From Linnemannia hyalina (Eukaryota > Mortierellomycota > Mortierellomycetes > Mortierellales > Mortierellaceae): a stretch of 64,000 nucleotides of DNA. A program made the position numbers and the translations under genes. The notes below the pieces were generated by a model. It was not told the origin of the DNA, did no database searches, and saw only the letters and a program-made list of their open reading frames with translations. Of the stretch, positions 10,610 through 22,100 are shown one piece after another. The number at the start of each line of letters is the position of its first letter. The first letter of the stretch is position 1. The stretch spans positions 1,240,001 to 1,304,000 of the forward strand of contig JAHRHY010000009.1 of NCBI GenBank assembly GCA_019671135.1, written 5' to 3'.

Positions 10610-11626
10610 CTAGAATGAAATGGCAATGGGGGAGGCTGAAGTGGAAGTGGGAGAGGCTGAAGGAGCTGAAGACGTTGAAGTTGGAGCTTGAGAGGCCGAA
10701 GGAGCTGAAGACGCTGAAGTTGGAGTGTGAGAGGCTGAAGGAGCTGAAGATGCTGAAGAGGGAGTGTGAGAGGCTGAAGGGGCTGAAGAGGGGGTGTGAA
10801 AGGTGGAGGTGGTCTTGGAAGGGATACCCACAGTTGGAGCAGTGATGGAAGGTCCCTCAATATTAATATCAGCACAGGAGGTAAAGAACTCGTTGCTGTT
10901 AAGCTTCCAGCGCCACTGCATAACAACGTTTCCGGGTTTCAGCTTTGTAGGCAATTTAAAACAACAACCACAAGGCCAAATATCGGTATCCTTGCCCTTG
11001 TCGGTGCAATTCTTGTAGTTGAGTTCTGCAATAATATTATCCAAAAACTGAAGCTGTGTAAGGTCCTTCTGAGGATTCATCTTGGACAAAGCAACTGTTA
11101 CAGGTTGGTTCTTCTCACTAGGAATAGCATGGTTCTTGGCAGGCCAGCGAATACAGAGCTCTCCACCGGGCTTGGAGACAGTCTGAACACCTGTCTTACG
11201 GCCATGTTTATCTTTGCCATGATACGCTGCTGAGATTGGATTGGCCATAGTTTCATCTGCTCCTGCTTCCTCACCCTGCTTACCATCTGAGCAAGCCAAA
11301 GAGTGGTTAGGATTAGGATTTTTTTGTGACTGCTGTGGTAGTGGCGATTGGGGCTATCGGAGTCAAGTTTAGCAAATGGCTTGGCCTTTAAAGGGAATCG
11401 GCGGGCATAACCAAAGCAAGCAACCATTCTTGTCGGACCAGGAGGGATTTTTAGGGTCCTTGAACCGCCAGTCAATGCAGTCGGCGTAGGAATGAGCCTT
11501 GGCTTGCTGCGTTAGGAGAAGGATCAAAGAAGCTGCAAATAGGGTAAGTGTAGCCTTGGAAAGGGTTGTAAAGGGTATTGTTTTTTTGTTGTGAAATGTA
11601 GAAGAAAATAAAGATATTAGAGGCAT
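10610..11626 (-). pseudogene. Secreted LPMO-like (chitin-binding type-4-like) protein with two compensating frame breaks
   Basis: From ATG 11626 a signal peptide (hydrophobic FAASLILLL) ends at AKA, so mature protein would start with His (HSYADCIDW), the N-terminal histidine of the LPMO copper brace. In the same frame from 11299 down come cysteine-rich LPMO-like segments: CIRWPAKNH, CGCCFKLP, and VMQWRWKLNSNEF...CADI. A Ser/Pro/Ala/Thr-rich tail with repeated SASSAPSAS units follows. Between about 11412 and 11330 the expected sequence (GYARRFPLKAKPF...NRHYH) is in a different frame. A TTGC duplication enters that frame and an A7 run leaves it. An in-frame stop at 11369 results. Family role: oxidative cleavage of chitin or glucan outside the cell. 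As written the gene is broken; an assembly error is the alternative. Confidence 0.6.
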
Positions 11627-12120
11627 TTATTCAAGTGAAATACATATCCATCTGGGCATATATCGAACCGGTGGTTGTTTTCGATGGAAAGATTAATGTA
11701 AAATGCCCCTCTTTGCCAAGACGCGAACATAGCTTGACTTTTGGGGGACAAATTGGGCCCTTCATGACTGATCGACTTGTGGCTAATAATTGTGGCTCAC
11801 TTGTGGCTAAAAAATTTAAATCACCCTTCAATAAAACTTGTCCAAGTGTTTCAACATGTTAATAAGCCTTTCTCTACACTGGATGGGACACTCTTTTGCG
11901 AAGCTGTCATGTTTTTTGTCATGACAGATCGAGATCTTGCAGGGCGACAGACGCTCTTTTTGGCCGCCCTTTTATTTTCTTTTCGTGACACGTTGAGGAA
12001 CACCCTTTTTCCTGGTGACACGGTGAGCAAGATGAAAACAGTGGCAAGGACATCCAGTGGCAAAGACATTGGTGGCCAAAAAAGGGGTAGTTTGCGACCA
12101 TTGTTTTGGTAATAAGTATT
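11627..12120 (+). other. Intergenic, no gene seen
   Basis: Only short shadow frames are present. A GACACGTTGAGGAACACCC phrase near 11990 matches the dispersed motif at 9550. Confidence 0.45.
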
Positions 12121-12177
12121 GTACTTCAAGAGAGGGAAACCCACTTCATGTCTAACGTAACAATCTTTATTTTCTCA
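12121..12177 (+). repeat. Partial copy of the foldback repeat at 53145-53201
   Basis: About 57 bp (GTACTTCAAGAGAGGGAAAC... to TATTTTCTC) match 53145-53201 with a couple of differences. This is a dispersed repeat; the inverted arm found at 53 kb is absent here. Confidence 0.75.
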
Positions 12178-12380
12178 GCAAATCCAAAGATAAAAGAAAA
12201 AAAGTGCAGTACATAGAACCTCACCATCTTTTCGCTGGAACATTTCCGCGAGCTATCTCAGCATTTATTCCTACTCTAAGACCCCCTATGGAGGCCTTTC
12301 ACGTCCAAGTTATCATATGGTGTTTGTTACATCTCTGTAGATCTCGACAATATCCATAGCGACTATGGGATGAGAATGTA

Positions 12381-12591
12381 CAGTGCTTAGAAAAACTGAT
12401 TCAATGAATCACCGTTTTTGACATTCATCAACTTTTCTTGCGTCCATCTCAACAAACAACCTCCAACCGCGTCGGGAATCTACCTCTCCCTCTCCTAATC
12501 GTATTGCGTATGCGAAATCAGAAAATAAGTAGCGTAGGCCATTGCTTAGATCTTCTAGATCGTGACGTCAATTGAATCAATTTTTCTAATT
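12381..12591 (+). repeat. Left end of Tc1 element, itself an inverted repeat
   Basis: The outer copy of the terminal motif at 12387-12411 is mirrored by an inverted inner copy at 12571-12591 (TTGAATCAATTTTTCTAAT). The two motif copies within this end therefore face each other. Confidence 0.75.
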
Positions 12592-12722
12592 CGTCATCAG
12601 AGATCCATTCACTCTTTATTATCGCTCTTTTGTTTTGTGACCACTCTGATTCATCCTTTACACACCTTCAGCTCCTCCTTCTTTACCCTTTCGAACGATT
12701 CCCAGCTCAACAAACAATCAAC

Positions 12723-13740
12723 ATGAACCTCTTACACGATCCATTAAAGAGACTGCTGTGGAACAGCTTCGACAAGGAAAATCGACCAGGGCAGTTGCAT
12801 GCAACCTTCGGATCTCTGTCTCATCAGCGATCAGGATCAGGAACGAGGAAAAGGAAAACATCCCTGAGCCTCATCCTGGCAGACCTAGGAAAATCTCAAC
12901 AAAGACAAGGACGAATCTCGCGCGCCATTTCATTCAAGGCGACTTAACATCGCTAAAGGATGGACAACGATTTGTTGAATCAACCGAAGGAGAGCATGTC
13001 CACCTCACCGCTGTACAGAAGAATCTACATCAGGAAGGAATCAGGGCCTACTCAGCACCAGACAAGCCGAATCTCACACGGGAACAGATCACAAAAAGGC
13101 TCAGATTTGCAGAAGCACACCATCACTGGCGGGTCGAGGATTGGAAAACGTAATGTTCTCTGATGAGTGTATCTTCAGCCGCATTGGGTCCTTCGGAAAG
13201 AAGTACTACTACCACAGACGCCAACAACAACAATACCTGCCTCACCAAGTTCGGCCGAAACAACAAGGCGGTGGAGGGAAAATAATGGTCTGGGGTTGCA
13301 TTGGATATTCTGGCGTCGGAGACCTTTGCTGGATCGAGGGCAATATGGATTCGGATGCCTATCTCGACGTTTTCCAAAGGCGTGTTCGTCAGTCCCGCGA
13401 TTGGCTAGGCATGGACAACAAGAAATTCATATTTCAACAGGACAATGCCCGCGTACACACTGCACTCAAGTCCATACACTTTTTTGCGAGGCACAGAATC
13501 AAGGTTCTTGATTGGCCACCTAATTCGCCCGACCTCAACCTCATCGAGAACGTTTGGTCATACATCAAAAAGGAGTTGGATCGGCAGTCAGAGGCGGCTG
13601 AGGACCTGGACAGGCTGTGGGAACGTGTGGAGGCGATCTGGAGGGGAATTCCGCCGGAGTACCTTCACAAACTGTACGAGAGCATGCCCGACCGCCTGGA
13701 GATGGTGATTCAGAACAAAGGACGCAACATCAAGTACTGA
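12723..13740 (+). pseudogene. Tc1/mariner DD34E transposase, frameshifted
   Basis: The N-terminal part, around 12740-13150, has the helix-turn-helix pattern of Tc1 transposases (SIKETAVEQLRQGKSTRAVA, then HPGRPRKIS). The catalytic part, 13141-13740, has VMFSDECIF (first Asp), FQQDNARVHT (second Asp) and SPDLNLIEN (Glu), with 34 residues between second Asp and Glu. The two parts are joined at RVEDWK/NVMF but sit in different frames, with a one-base shift at about 13147. The start region also lacks an in-frame ATG. The catalytic triad is intact, but the protein cannot be made from this copy without recoding. Confidence 0.88.
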
Positions 13741-13778
13741 TGACCGCTGCAGATGAAGGGCATGCAACAGATTCGGCC

Positions 13779-13991
13779 AATTAGAAAAACTGATTCAATG
13801 AAGTTATTTATTTTAAAGCGATGTCGATGACGATTCTACAAAGTCATTTTGGTTGAGATATCACGTGAACAATGAGAAAGAGTGAGAGTAACAACAGAGC
13901 AAGACTTGAGAGTAGAGGGTTAGGATGGGAATGAGAAAAGTTGATGAATGTCAAAAACTGTGATTCATTGAATCAGTTTTTCTAAGCACTG
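13779..13991 (+). repeat. Right end of Tc1 element, itself an inverted repeat
   Basis: The inner motif at 13779-13802 (AATTAGAAAAACTGATTCAA) and the inverted outer motif at 13958-13985 mirror the left end at nearly the same spacing (~212 bp). Confidence 0.75.
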
Positions 13992-13993
13992 TA

Positions 13994-16742
13994 AGTACGA
14001 TGCTCATATCAATGTCGAGATCTGCAACTCAGTCAAGGCTGTGAAGTATTTGTATAAATACGTTCATAAAGGACATGATCGCGCCAAGGTATTGTCTCAC
14101 TTTTTTTTTATTACGTTAAATAATGTTATATCTTTACCTACCATAGTAGATCTAATTATGCTTTATATTTTCTTTTTTAACTTCCAAGGTTGGAGTTGCC
14201 AACGCGTCCGCTCGAGATGAAATAACAGAATATATTGACGCCAGATACGTCTCAGCCTGTGAGGCAATGTGGAGACTGCTGAAGCTGCCCATGCATGGAC
14301 ACTCACCTAGCATTATTCGACTGCAGGTGCATCTACCAGGACAACACTTGGTCACCATAAAAAAAAGGGCGCGACACTAGAACATGCCGTCAACAAAAAT
14401 AGCGACAGTATGCTTATGGCATATTTCACCCTCAATGCTCACGACAACAACGCCCATCAATACACCTACTACCAACTACCCGAGCATTATTGTTTTGATC
14501 ATCAGACCCGATCTTGGCATAAACGACGACTTCGACACGACACCATAGCACGCATGTACACCGTACACCCAAAGGATGGAGAACGATACATGCTTAAAGT
14601 GCTACTCATGCATGTTACCGGCGCTAAAGGCTTTGAGGAACTCAGGACGTACAAAGGCATCATCTATCCTTCTTTCTGGGCTGCCGCTCAAGCACGGGGT
14701 CTTTTGACAAACGATGCTGAATGGATCAACTGCTTAAGAGAAGCAAATGAGCTACAACACCCACGACATCTCCAATACCTATTTGCAATGATCCTCTGTT
14801 GCTGCAGCCCATCCGATCCAAAGAAGCTCTGGTCTCTATATGCCAATGACCTGTCTGCCGACTTTCTCTATAAGGTGAGTTATAATCATATATATCACAA
14901 TAAACGAAAAGAACACAAGTACTCGCCATCCCTGGATGAACAGATTCCGCTCTTTGTTTTATTAGCTTTACACCTACTGATGATATTACTCTACTATTAT
15001 TTAATATTTTTCATAAGGCGCAACAATGTCAACTCTACAGTCCTGACGATCCACAAGCCACAATTGATGCCAGATACAATGCACTCTTCCACATCAACAG
15101 TTTACTCAACGATATGGAATCGAGCCTCGACAAATACCCAACCATGCCTCAACACACACGACAATATTATCAATTATCCCTGGAACAACACTACCAGCCA
15201 AGATCGTACTCACCATGAACCAACAGTACAGGAATATGCACAACTAGCAACAATCCACCTTCGTCTGTTAACACCTGAACAGGCAACTGTCTTCAACACA
15301 ATCATCGCTACGATCTCCTCAAGGACATTTAAGCGACTATTTTTTATCGACGGCCCTGGAGGAACAGGAAAAAGCTTTTTATATAATACTCTTATCGAGT
15401 ACATACGCGGACATCAACAAAGGCCGGTCGTAGTCGTCGCATCTTCAGAAATCGCCTCAATAATCTTGCACCAAGGACATACAGCCCATACAGCATTCAG
15501 CATTCCCCTCAACATAACCGACAAAACAACAACTTTCCTTACCAGAAATAGTATCCTTGGTAAAGCCGTCATCAATGCAGCAGCTGTCTTTTGGGATGAG
15601 GCGCCCATGCTTCACAACAAAGTATTTGAGGCAGTCGACAAAACATTTCGCCACTTGACAGAGGCAACAAACATACCGTTCGGCGGCAAAGTTATCGTAT
15701 TTGGAGGCGACTTCCGACAGATACTCCCAATCGTTTTACGTGGATCAGAGTCCGACGTCATAAATGCATCCTTAAAAAAATCAACAACTATCTGGAACCA
15801 TATCACCGTCCTCAAGCTCACCAAAAACTTAAGGATCAGAAACAACGACGAGCATCAACCATACATCGGTTACCTTCTCAGAATTGGCAACGGCACAGAG
15901 ACAATGTACAGCGATGGCAACCACCACGATTACGTTAAGATACCAGACAACATCATCCTTCACCCAACAGGAGACAACATCAACGACAGCTATGAACAAC
16001 AGTTGATACGCACCACCTTTCCAGATATCGACTTACCAACATTTTCCCCTGACATTTTTGAAGACAGAGCGATTCTCTGTCCTCTAAATGTTGACATCAA
16101 CAAAATCAACACTCTTGCTACCGATATGTTCCACTCAGATAAAGCTGAAACGTACACAAGTGTCGACTACACGGACATCAATCCAGATCAGGCTGTTCAC
16201 TTTCCACCAGAATTCCTCAACACGCTTGACATCTCCTCTATATACCACCACACAAACTTACACTAAAAGTAGGACAGCCAATTACCCTACTCCGCAATAT
16301 CTCAACAAAACGAGGGATGTGCAACGGAACGCGACTACAGATCACGAACCTTAAAAAATATGTCATGGAGGCGAAAATCTTGGCTGGATCGTTTACCGAC
16401 AATATTGTCCTCATATCCCGCATTCCTCTCACAACAAACGACGACGGTACATCACCTATCAAATTTACCCGACTTCAATTTCCCATCAGACCAGCATTTG
16501 CCCTCACTATTAATAAGGCTCAAGGACAAACATTAACAACCACCGGTATATATTTACCCCTATCTGTTTTTACACATGGACAACTCTATGTGGCACTTTC
16601 GAGATGCTCTAATCCCAACAACTTGAAAGTTCTAATACTCGATAACCCAACACAAATACGACCAACACTCTTTCCTAACTCTCCATTTTCAGCGCCAGAT
16701 GGATCCTACACAAGAAATATTGTATTTAAATCAGCTCTGTAA
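13994..16742 (+). pseudogene. Helitron Rep-helicase, 5'-truncated and frameshifted
   Basis: The sequence starts mid-domain at the conserved phrase YDAHINVEICNSVKAVKYL and VHKGHD of Helitron N-terminal regions. An intron with GT-AG ends follows (about 14089-14189), then VGVANASARDEITEYIDARY. A shift occurs in an A-run near 14360. The frame from 14410 to 16266 carries the PIF1-type helicase: GPGGTGKSF (Walker A, about 15352), FWDEAPML (Walker B) and GGDFRQILPIV. An intron near 14875-15016 is read through. After another one-base shift near 16245 the C-terminal motifs appear (ISTKRGMCNGTRL, then LTINKAQGQTL and YVALSR). No 5' TC end or 3' hairpin-CTRR end could be fixed. Role in the family: rolling-circle transposition. 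Confidence 0.88.
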
Positions 16743-16793
16743 CCCTTAATCCATTTACACTACATCCCCCATTACACTGCATTCCTTTATCAT

Positions 16794-16839
16794 TGTTACA
16801 AAAAGATGTGGTGGCTAGGCAGTGGCGGCGATGCCTTAG
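16794..16839 (+). repeat. Gypsy-2 LTR, left part (split by composite Gypsy-1)
   Basis: 46 bp starting TGTTACAAAAAGATG match the start of the LTR at 39063. The remaining 223 bp resume at 24521 after the CTTAG duplication. Confidence 0.88.
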
Positions 16840-17046
16840 TGCAACAGGCGAAGACTGGGACAGAGAAGTATAGAACGGGGACGAGAGTTGAAGCAGTGAT
16901 GATTGATGTTATTACTATGGTACAACTAAATATATATACAAAGTCGCCAACTAGGTTTCTAGGTGTAGTGTCATAGTGAGTCAGAGATGATAGAGAGTGA
17001 CAAGGAATGACTAACTAGAGAGCAATGATAAACCTAATATGTTGCA
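16840..17046 (-). repeat. Gypsy-1 LTR A (207 bp)
   Basis: Minus-strand 3' LTR of the composite. Its ends are TGCAAC...GTTGCA. It appears identical to the other four copies. Confidence 0.95.
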
Positions 17047-17071
17047 CCTTCCCCTCTTAAAAAAAAATCCG

Positions 17072-18956
17072 CTAAGTCCTAAGGCCATGGTCGCGCTTGT
17101 ACTTGTTGAGGATGTCCTTACAGTGTGCCAGTTCACTCTCTGGTTCCCATGTCCAGTCCTCGCGCGGGTATCCTTGCCATTGTAGAAGGTACTCCATGTT
17201 GTTGTTAACCTTCCTATGATCTGCAATGGCCTCGACCTCATACTCTTCCTCGTCTTCAACGATAACCGGTGGTGGCCGTGCTGGTGTTCTTGGTCCTAGC
17301 GTCGCAGGTGATGGTTGGTAGCGTCGGAATCGGTCGACGTGGAAGACGGGGTGAATCTTCATGGACGGTGGAAGATCAAGGCGGAAGGAGACCGGGGACA
17401 GCTGTTCAACAATGGTGTGGGGGCCGGCAAAGCGAGCCAAGAGTTTCTGCGACGTGCGGGTGCGGTCCGAGGGTAAGGTGATATTCTCAAGGTTAAGGAG
17501 AACGTGGTCACCAACCTTGAAATCATGCTCTCGCCGATGGATGTCGGCGTTGGCTGCTTGACGTTCTTGGGCGGCAGCAAGGGACTCCTTAGCGAGGGTG
17601 AGGGCTTCGCTTCGAGATTGCACGAACTCGTTAACCGATGGGTTGGGGCCGGGAGTAGGGGTCAACAATGACATGGGCATGTTGGGATGGGCTCCGGAGT
17701 TCAAGAAGAACGGGGAGACTCCAGTGGAGGCATTGGTGGCGTTGTTCGTGGCAAATTCGGCGGCGGAAAGTAAGAGGTCCCAGTTAGACTGCCGTTGGTC
17801 GACAAAGTTACGGAGCATGGTGATAAGGGTGCGGTTGGCACGCTCGGTCTGGCCATCGGTCTGAGGGTGGAAGGCAGTCGACATGGCAAGGTGGACGTCC
17901 ATCAGACGGCTCAATTCTTTCCAAAAGCGGCTCGTGAACTTGGTATCGCGGTCGGAGACAATGGTGGTTGGCATGCCGTGCAAGCGGAAAACATGGTCGA
18001 AAAAAATGCGTGCAACTTGCGAGGCGGAGTCGGTGGTGTGGCAGGGGGCAAAGTGCACTTGCTTTGTGAGTTTGTCAACAAAGACCGTAATGGAGTCAAA
18101 GCCGCGTGGGGTCTTGGGTAGGGGGCCGACAAAGTCCATTGTCACCGTTTGCCAGGGTCGATCGGGAATGGGTAGGGGCTGGAGGAGGCCAGCAGGTGGT
18201 TGGTTGCTGGGCTTAGTCCTTTGGCACGACTCACAGGTCTGCACATACAGCCGGGTGTCCTTCGCCATAGATGGCCAGAAGAACCGCGAGTGGAGATGAC
18301 CGTACGTCTTCTCGAAACCGAAGTGACCAGCTATAGCGGAGTCGTGTGCATCGTGAAGAAGAGAAAGCCGAAGGTCAGAGTTCGAGGGGATACAAACAAG
18401 TAAAAGATCATTACGTTGAATGCAAAGAACACCATCAACAAGAGAGTAATTAGACGGTGGACTTCCCTGGAGGCAGCTTTCATAGATCGGTTTGAGGCGG
18501 TGATCCTCTTTGTAACCATCCATCAGGCGCTGCCGGAGCCTGGGGTCGAGCTGTACTGAGAGTGTGTTAATCTCTCTATGGTCCGGTCGGCGAGACAGGG
18601 CATCTGGGACAATGTTGTCGGCTCCTTTCTTGTACTTGAAGGTGAAGTTGTATTCCTGCAACAGTTCCATCCAGCGGGCCTGACGGCGGGTGAGTTTGGG
18701 TTGAGTGGGGAAGTGTTGGAGGGTGGCATGGTCGGTGTATACGATGAAGTGGGATCCGTCCAGATAGTAGCGCCATGTCTTCAATGCATGTACAACAGCC
18801 AACAGTTCCTGTTCGTGTGTTGGGTAGTTGCGTTCGGCAGAGTTCAGCTTGCGGGAGGTGAAGGCGACGGGGCGCGACTCGCCATGCTCATCGGTCTGAA
18901 AGAGAACGGCACCGAGAGCAAAGCCGGAGGCATCGGTTTCGACGGTTGTTAGAAGG
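17072..18956 (-). pseudogene. Gypsy-1 pol, 3' fragment (RNase H, integrase, chromodomain)
   Basis: This copy begins abruptly at the 'TTVETDASGFALG' RNase H start, directly against the central LTR, and runs intact to the pol stop. It keeps RNase H (TDHATLQHF), the integrase zinc-binding His/Cys pattern, the integrase core, and the C-terminal chromodomain. It lacks gag, protease and reverse transcriptase. Compared with the full copy, I see one amino-acid difference in the integrase (ANRTL here, ANRTF there), and this fragment agrees with the plus-strand element. An ORF runs from the adjacent LTR into the fragment. Confidence 0.92.
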
Positions 18957-19163
18957 TGCAACAGGCGAAGACTGGGACAGAGAAGTATAGAACGGGGACG
19001 AGAGTTGAAGCAGTGATGATTGATGTTATTACTATGGTACAACTAAATATATATACAAAGTCGCCAACTAGGTTTCTAGGTGTAGTGTCATAGTGAGTCA
19101 GAGATGATAGAGAGTGACAAGGAATGACTAACTAGAGAGCAATGATAAACCTAATATGTTGCA
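18957..19163 (-). repeat. Gypsy-1 LTR B (central, 207 bp)
   Basis: Lies between the complete and truncated internal regions. It is bounded by the PPT-side sequence at 19164 and by pol sequence at 18956. Confidence 0.95.
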
Positions 19164-19175
19164 CCTTCCCCTCTT
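19164..19175 (-). promoter_or_regulatory. Polypurine tract of Gypsy-1 (minus copy)
   Basis: AAGAGGGGAAGG (minus strand) immediately abuts the central LTR. It is the expected plus-strand primer for reverse transcription. Confidence 0.75.
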
Positions 19176-19188
19176 AAAAAAAAATCCG

Positions 19189-22100
19189 CTAAGTCCTAAG
19201 GCCATGGTCGCGCTTGTACTTGTTGAGGATGTCCTTACAGTGTGCCAGTTCACTCTCTGGTTCCCATGTCCAGTCCTCGCGCGGGTATCCTTGCCATTGT
19301 AGAAGGTACTCCATGTTGTTGTTAACCTTCCTATGATCTGCAATGGCCTCGACCTCATACTCTTCCTCGTCTTCAACGATAACCGGTGGTGGCCGTGCTG
19401 GTGTTCTTGGTCCTAGCGTCGCAGGTGATGGTTGGTAGCGTCGGAATCGGTCGACGTGGAAGACGGGGTGAATCTTCATGGACGGTGGAAGATCAAGGCG
19501 GAAGGAGACCGGGGACAGCTGTTCAACAATGGTGTGGGGGCCGGCAAAGCGAGCCAAGAGTTTCTGCGACGTGCGGGTGCGGTCCGAGGGTAAGGTGATA
19601 TTCTCAAGGTTAAGGAGAACGTGGTCACCAACCTTGAAATCATGCTCTCGCCGATGGATGTCGGCGTTGGCTGCTTGACGTTCTTGGGCGGCAGCAAGGG
19701 ACTCCTTAGCGAGGGTGAGGGCTTCGCTTCGAGATTGCACGAACTCGTTAACCGATGGGTTGGGGCCGGGAGTAGGGGTCAACAATGACATGGGCATGTT
19801 GGGATGGGCTCCGGAGTTCAAGAAGAACGGGGAGACTCCAGTGGAGGCATTGGTGGCGTTGTTCGTGGCAAATTCGGCGGCGGAAAGTAAGAGGTCCCAG
19901 TTAGACTGCCGTTGGTCGACAAAGTTACGGAGCATGGTGATAAAGGTGCGGTTGGCACGCTCGGTCTGGCCATCGGTCTGAGGGTGGAAGGCAGTCGACA
20001 TGGCAAGGTGGACGTCCATCAGACGGCTCAATTCTTTCCAAAAGCGGCTCGTGAACTTGGTATCGCGGTCGGAGACAATGGTGGTTGGCATGCCGTGCAA
20101 GCGGAAAACATGGTCGAAAAAAATGCGTGCAACTTGCGAGGCGGAGTCGGTGGTGTGGCAGGGGGCAAAGTGCACTTGCTTTGTGAGTTTGTCAACAAAG
20201 ACCGTAATGGAGTCAAAGCCGCGTGGGGTCTTGGGTAGGGGGCCGACAAAGTCCATTGTCACCGTTTGCCAGGGTCGATCGGGAATGGGTAGGGGCTGGA
20301 GGAGGCCAGCAGGTGGTTGGTTGCTGGGCTTAGTCCTTTGGCACGACTCACAGGTCTGCACATACAGCCGGGTGTCCTTCGCCATAGATGGCCAGAAGAA
20401 CCGCGAGTGGAGATGACCGTACGTCTTCTCGAAACCGAAGTGACCAGCTATAGCGGAGTCGTGTGCATCGTGAAGAAGAGAAAGCCGAAGGTCAGAGTTC
20501 GAGGGGATACAAACAAGTAAAAGATCATTACGTTGAATGCAAAGAACACCATCAACAAGAGAGTAATTAGACGGTGGACTTCCCTGGAGGCAGCTTTCAT
20601 AGATCGGTTTGAGGCGGTGATCCTCTTTGTAACCATCCATCAGGCGCTGCCGGAGCCTGGGGTCGAGCTGTACTGAGAGTGTGTTAATCTCTCTATGGTC
20701 CGGTCGGCGAGACAGGGCATCTGGGACAATGTTGTCGGCTCCTTTCTTGTACTTGAAGGTGAAGTTGTATTCCTGCAACAGTTCCATCCAGCGGGCCTGA
20801 CGGCGGGTGAGTTTGGGTTGAGTGGGGAAGTGTTGGAGGGTGGCATGGTCGGTGTATACGATGAAGTGGGATCCGTCCAGATAGTAGCGCCATGTCTTCA
20901 ATGCATGTACAACAGCCAACAGTTCCTGTTCGTGTGTTGGGTAGTTGCGTTCGGCAGAGTTCAGCTTGCGGGAGGTGAAGGCGACGGGGCGCGACTCGCC
21001 ATGCTCATCGGTCTGAAAGAGAACGGCACCGAGAGCAAAGCCGGAGGCATCGGTTTCGACGGTTGTTAGAAGGTCGGGGTCGAAGATACGTAGAACAGGT
21101 GCTTTACTGATGGCCTCCTTCAGAGTCGTAAACGCTACTTCCTGCTCCTGAGACCAAGAGAAAGGAACGCCTTCACCTAAGAGAGCGGTCAACGGTAGGG
21201 CGATCGAGGCAAAGTTAGCGATGTACTGATGATAGAACTGTGCAAGACCAACAAACTGCTGAACATCTTTCTGCTTCTGGGGACGGGGCCATTCACGGAT
21301 GGCACGAACGAGACCGCCGCTCGTATGGATACCGTCCTTGGAGATGACGTGGCCGAGGAACTCGGTCTCTTTCTGCATAAAGGAGCACTTGCTCAACTTG
21401 GCGTAGAGACCGTACTTGCGGAGGAGCGTGAGGACGGATCGGAGATGTTGTAGATGTTCGGCCTCGGTGCGCGAGTAGATAAGAATGTCGTCGAGGTAAA
21501 CAACAACCCACTTGTCGAGAACAGGGTCTAATACTCGTAGCATCATATTGGAGAAGGACGCCGGTGCATTCGTTAACCCGAAAGGGACCACATTAAATTC
21601 GAAATGGCCGTAGCGGCAACGGAAGGCTGTCTTGTGTGTGTCCTCTTCTGCTATACGTTGCTGATGGTAACCGGAGAGGAGGTCAAGTTTGGTAAAGTAG
21701 CGTGCCCCGCGGAAACGGTCGATAAGTTCATCAATGCGGGGAAGGGGGTGTCTGTTCTTTTTTGTAATCCGGTTTAACCCTCTGTAATCAACACACATAC
21801 GCAAGGAACCATCCTTCTTTTTCACAAACAATACAGGGGCACCATAAGGGGAGGTAGAGGGTTTGATAAAGCCTTTGCCAAGTAGGTCGTCGAGTTGCTT
21901 CCTTAGTTCATCCAATTCAGCAATCGAGAGACGTATAACAGGGCGAAAGGGGGGATCAGCGCTCGGATCAGTTTCGATCTTCATTGCATCGCCTCTGTCA
22001 GGGGGAAGGCCAGAGGGGAGGGAGGAAGGGAAAACGTCGGGGAACTCGTTGTGGACGATGTTGTGAATGTCGGGTGAGAGTGGAGGGGAGGTCGGTTTGT

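Larger units (their letters stand above)
12381..13991 (+). mobile_element. Tc1/mariner transposon, 1,611 bp, TA target duplication
   Basis: The ends are inverted copies starting CAGTGCTTAGAAAAACTGAT, with the first ~58 bp nearly identical. TA flanks both sides (12379-12380 and 13992-13993). The central region encodes a DD34E transposase. The sequence right of the insertion is a Helitron Rep/helicase; the left flank is not recognisably Helitron. Confidence 0.93.

Noticed and set aside
10495..10926. Leu/Pro-rich ORF on the minus strand and its plus-strand counterpart
   Set aside because: Both are shadows of the repetitive Ser/Pro/Ala tail of the LPMO-like gene.
14875..15016. Hydrophobic LLALHLLMILLYYYLIFF segment as a transmembrane helix in the Helitron protein
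   Set aside because: It has GTGAGT...ATAAG intron borders, and its removal joins Helitron motifs, so this is read-through intron.
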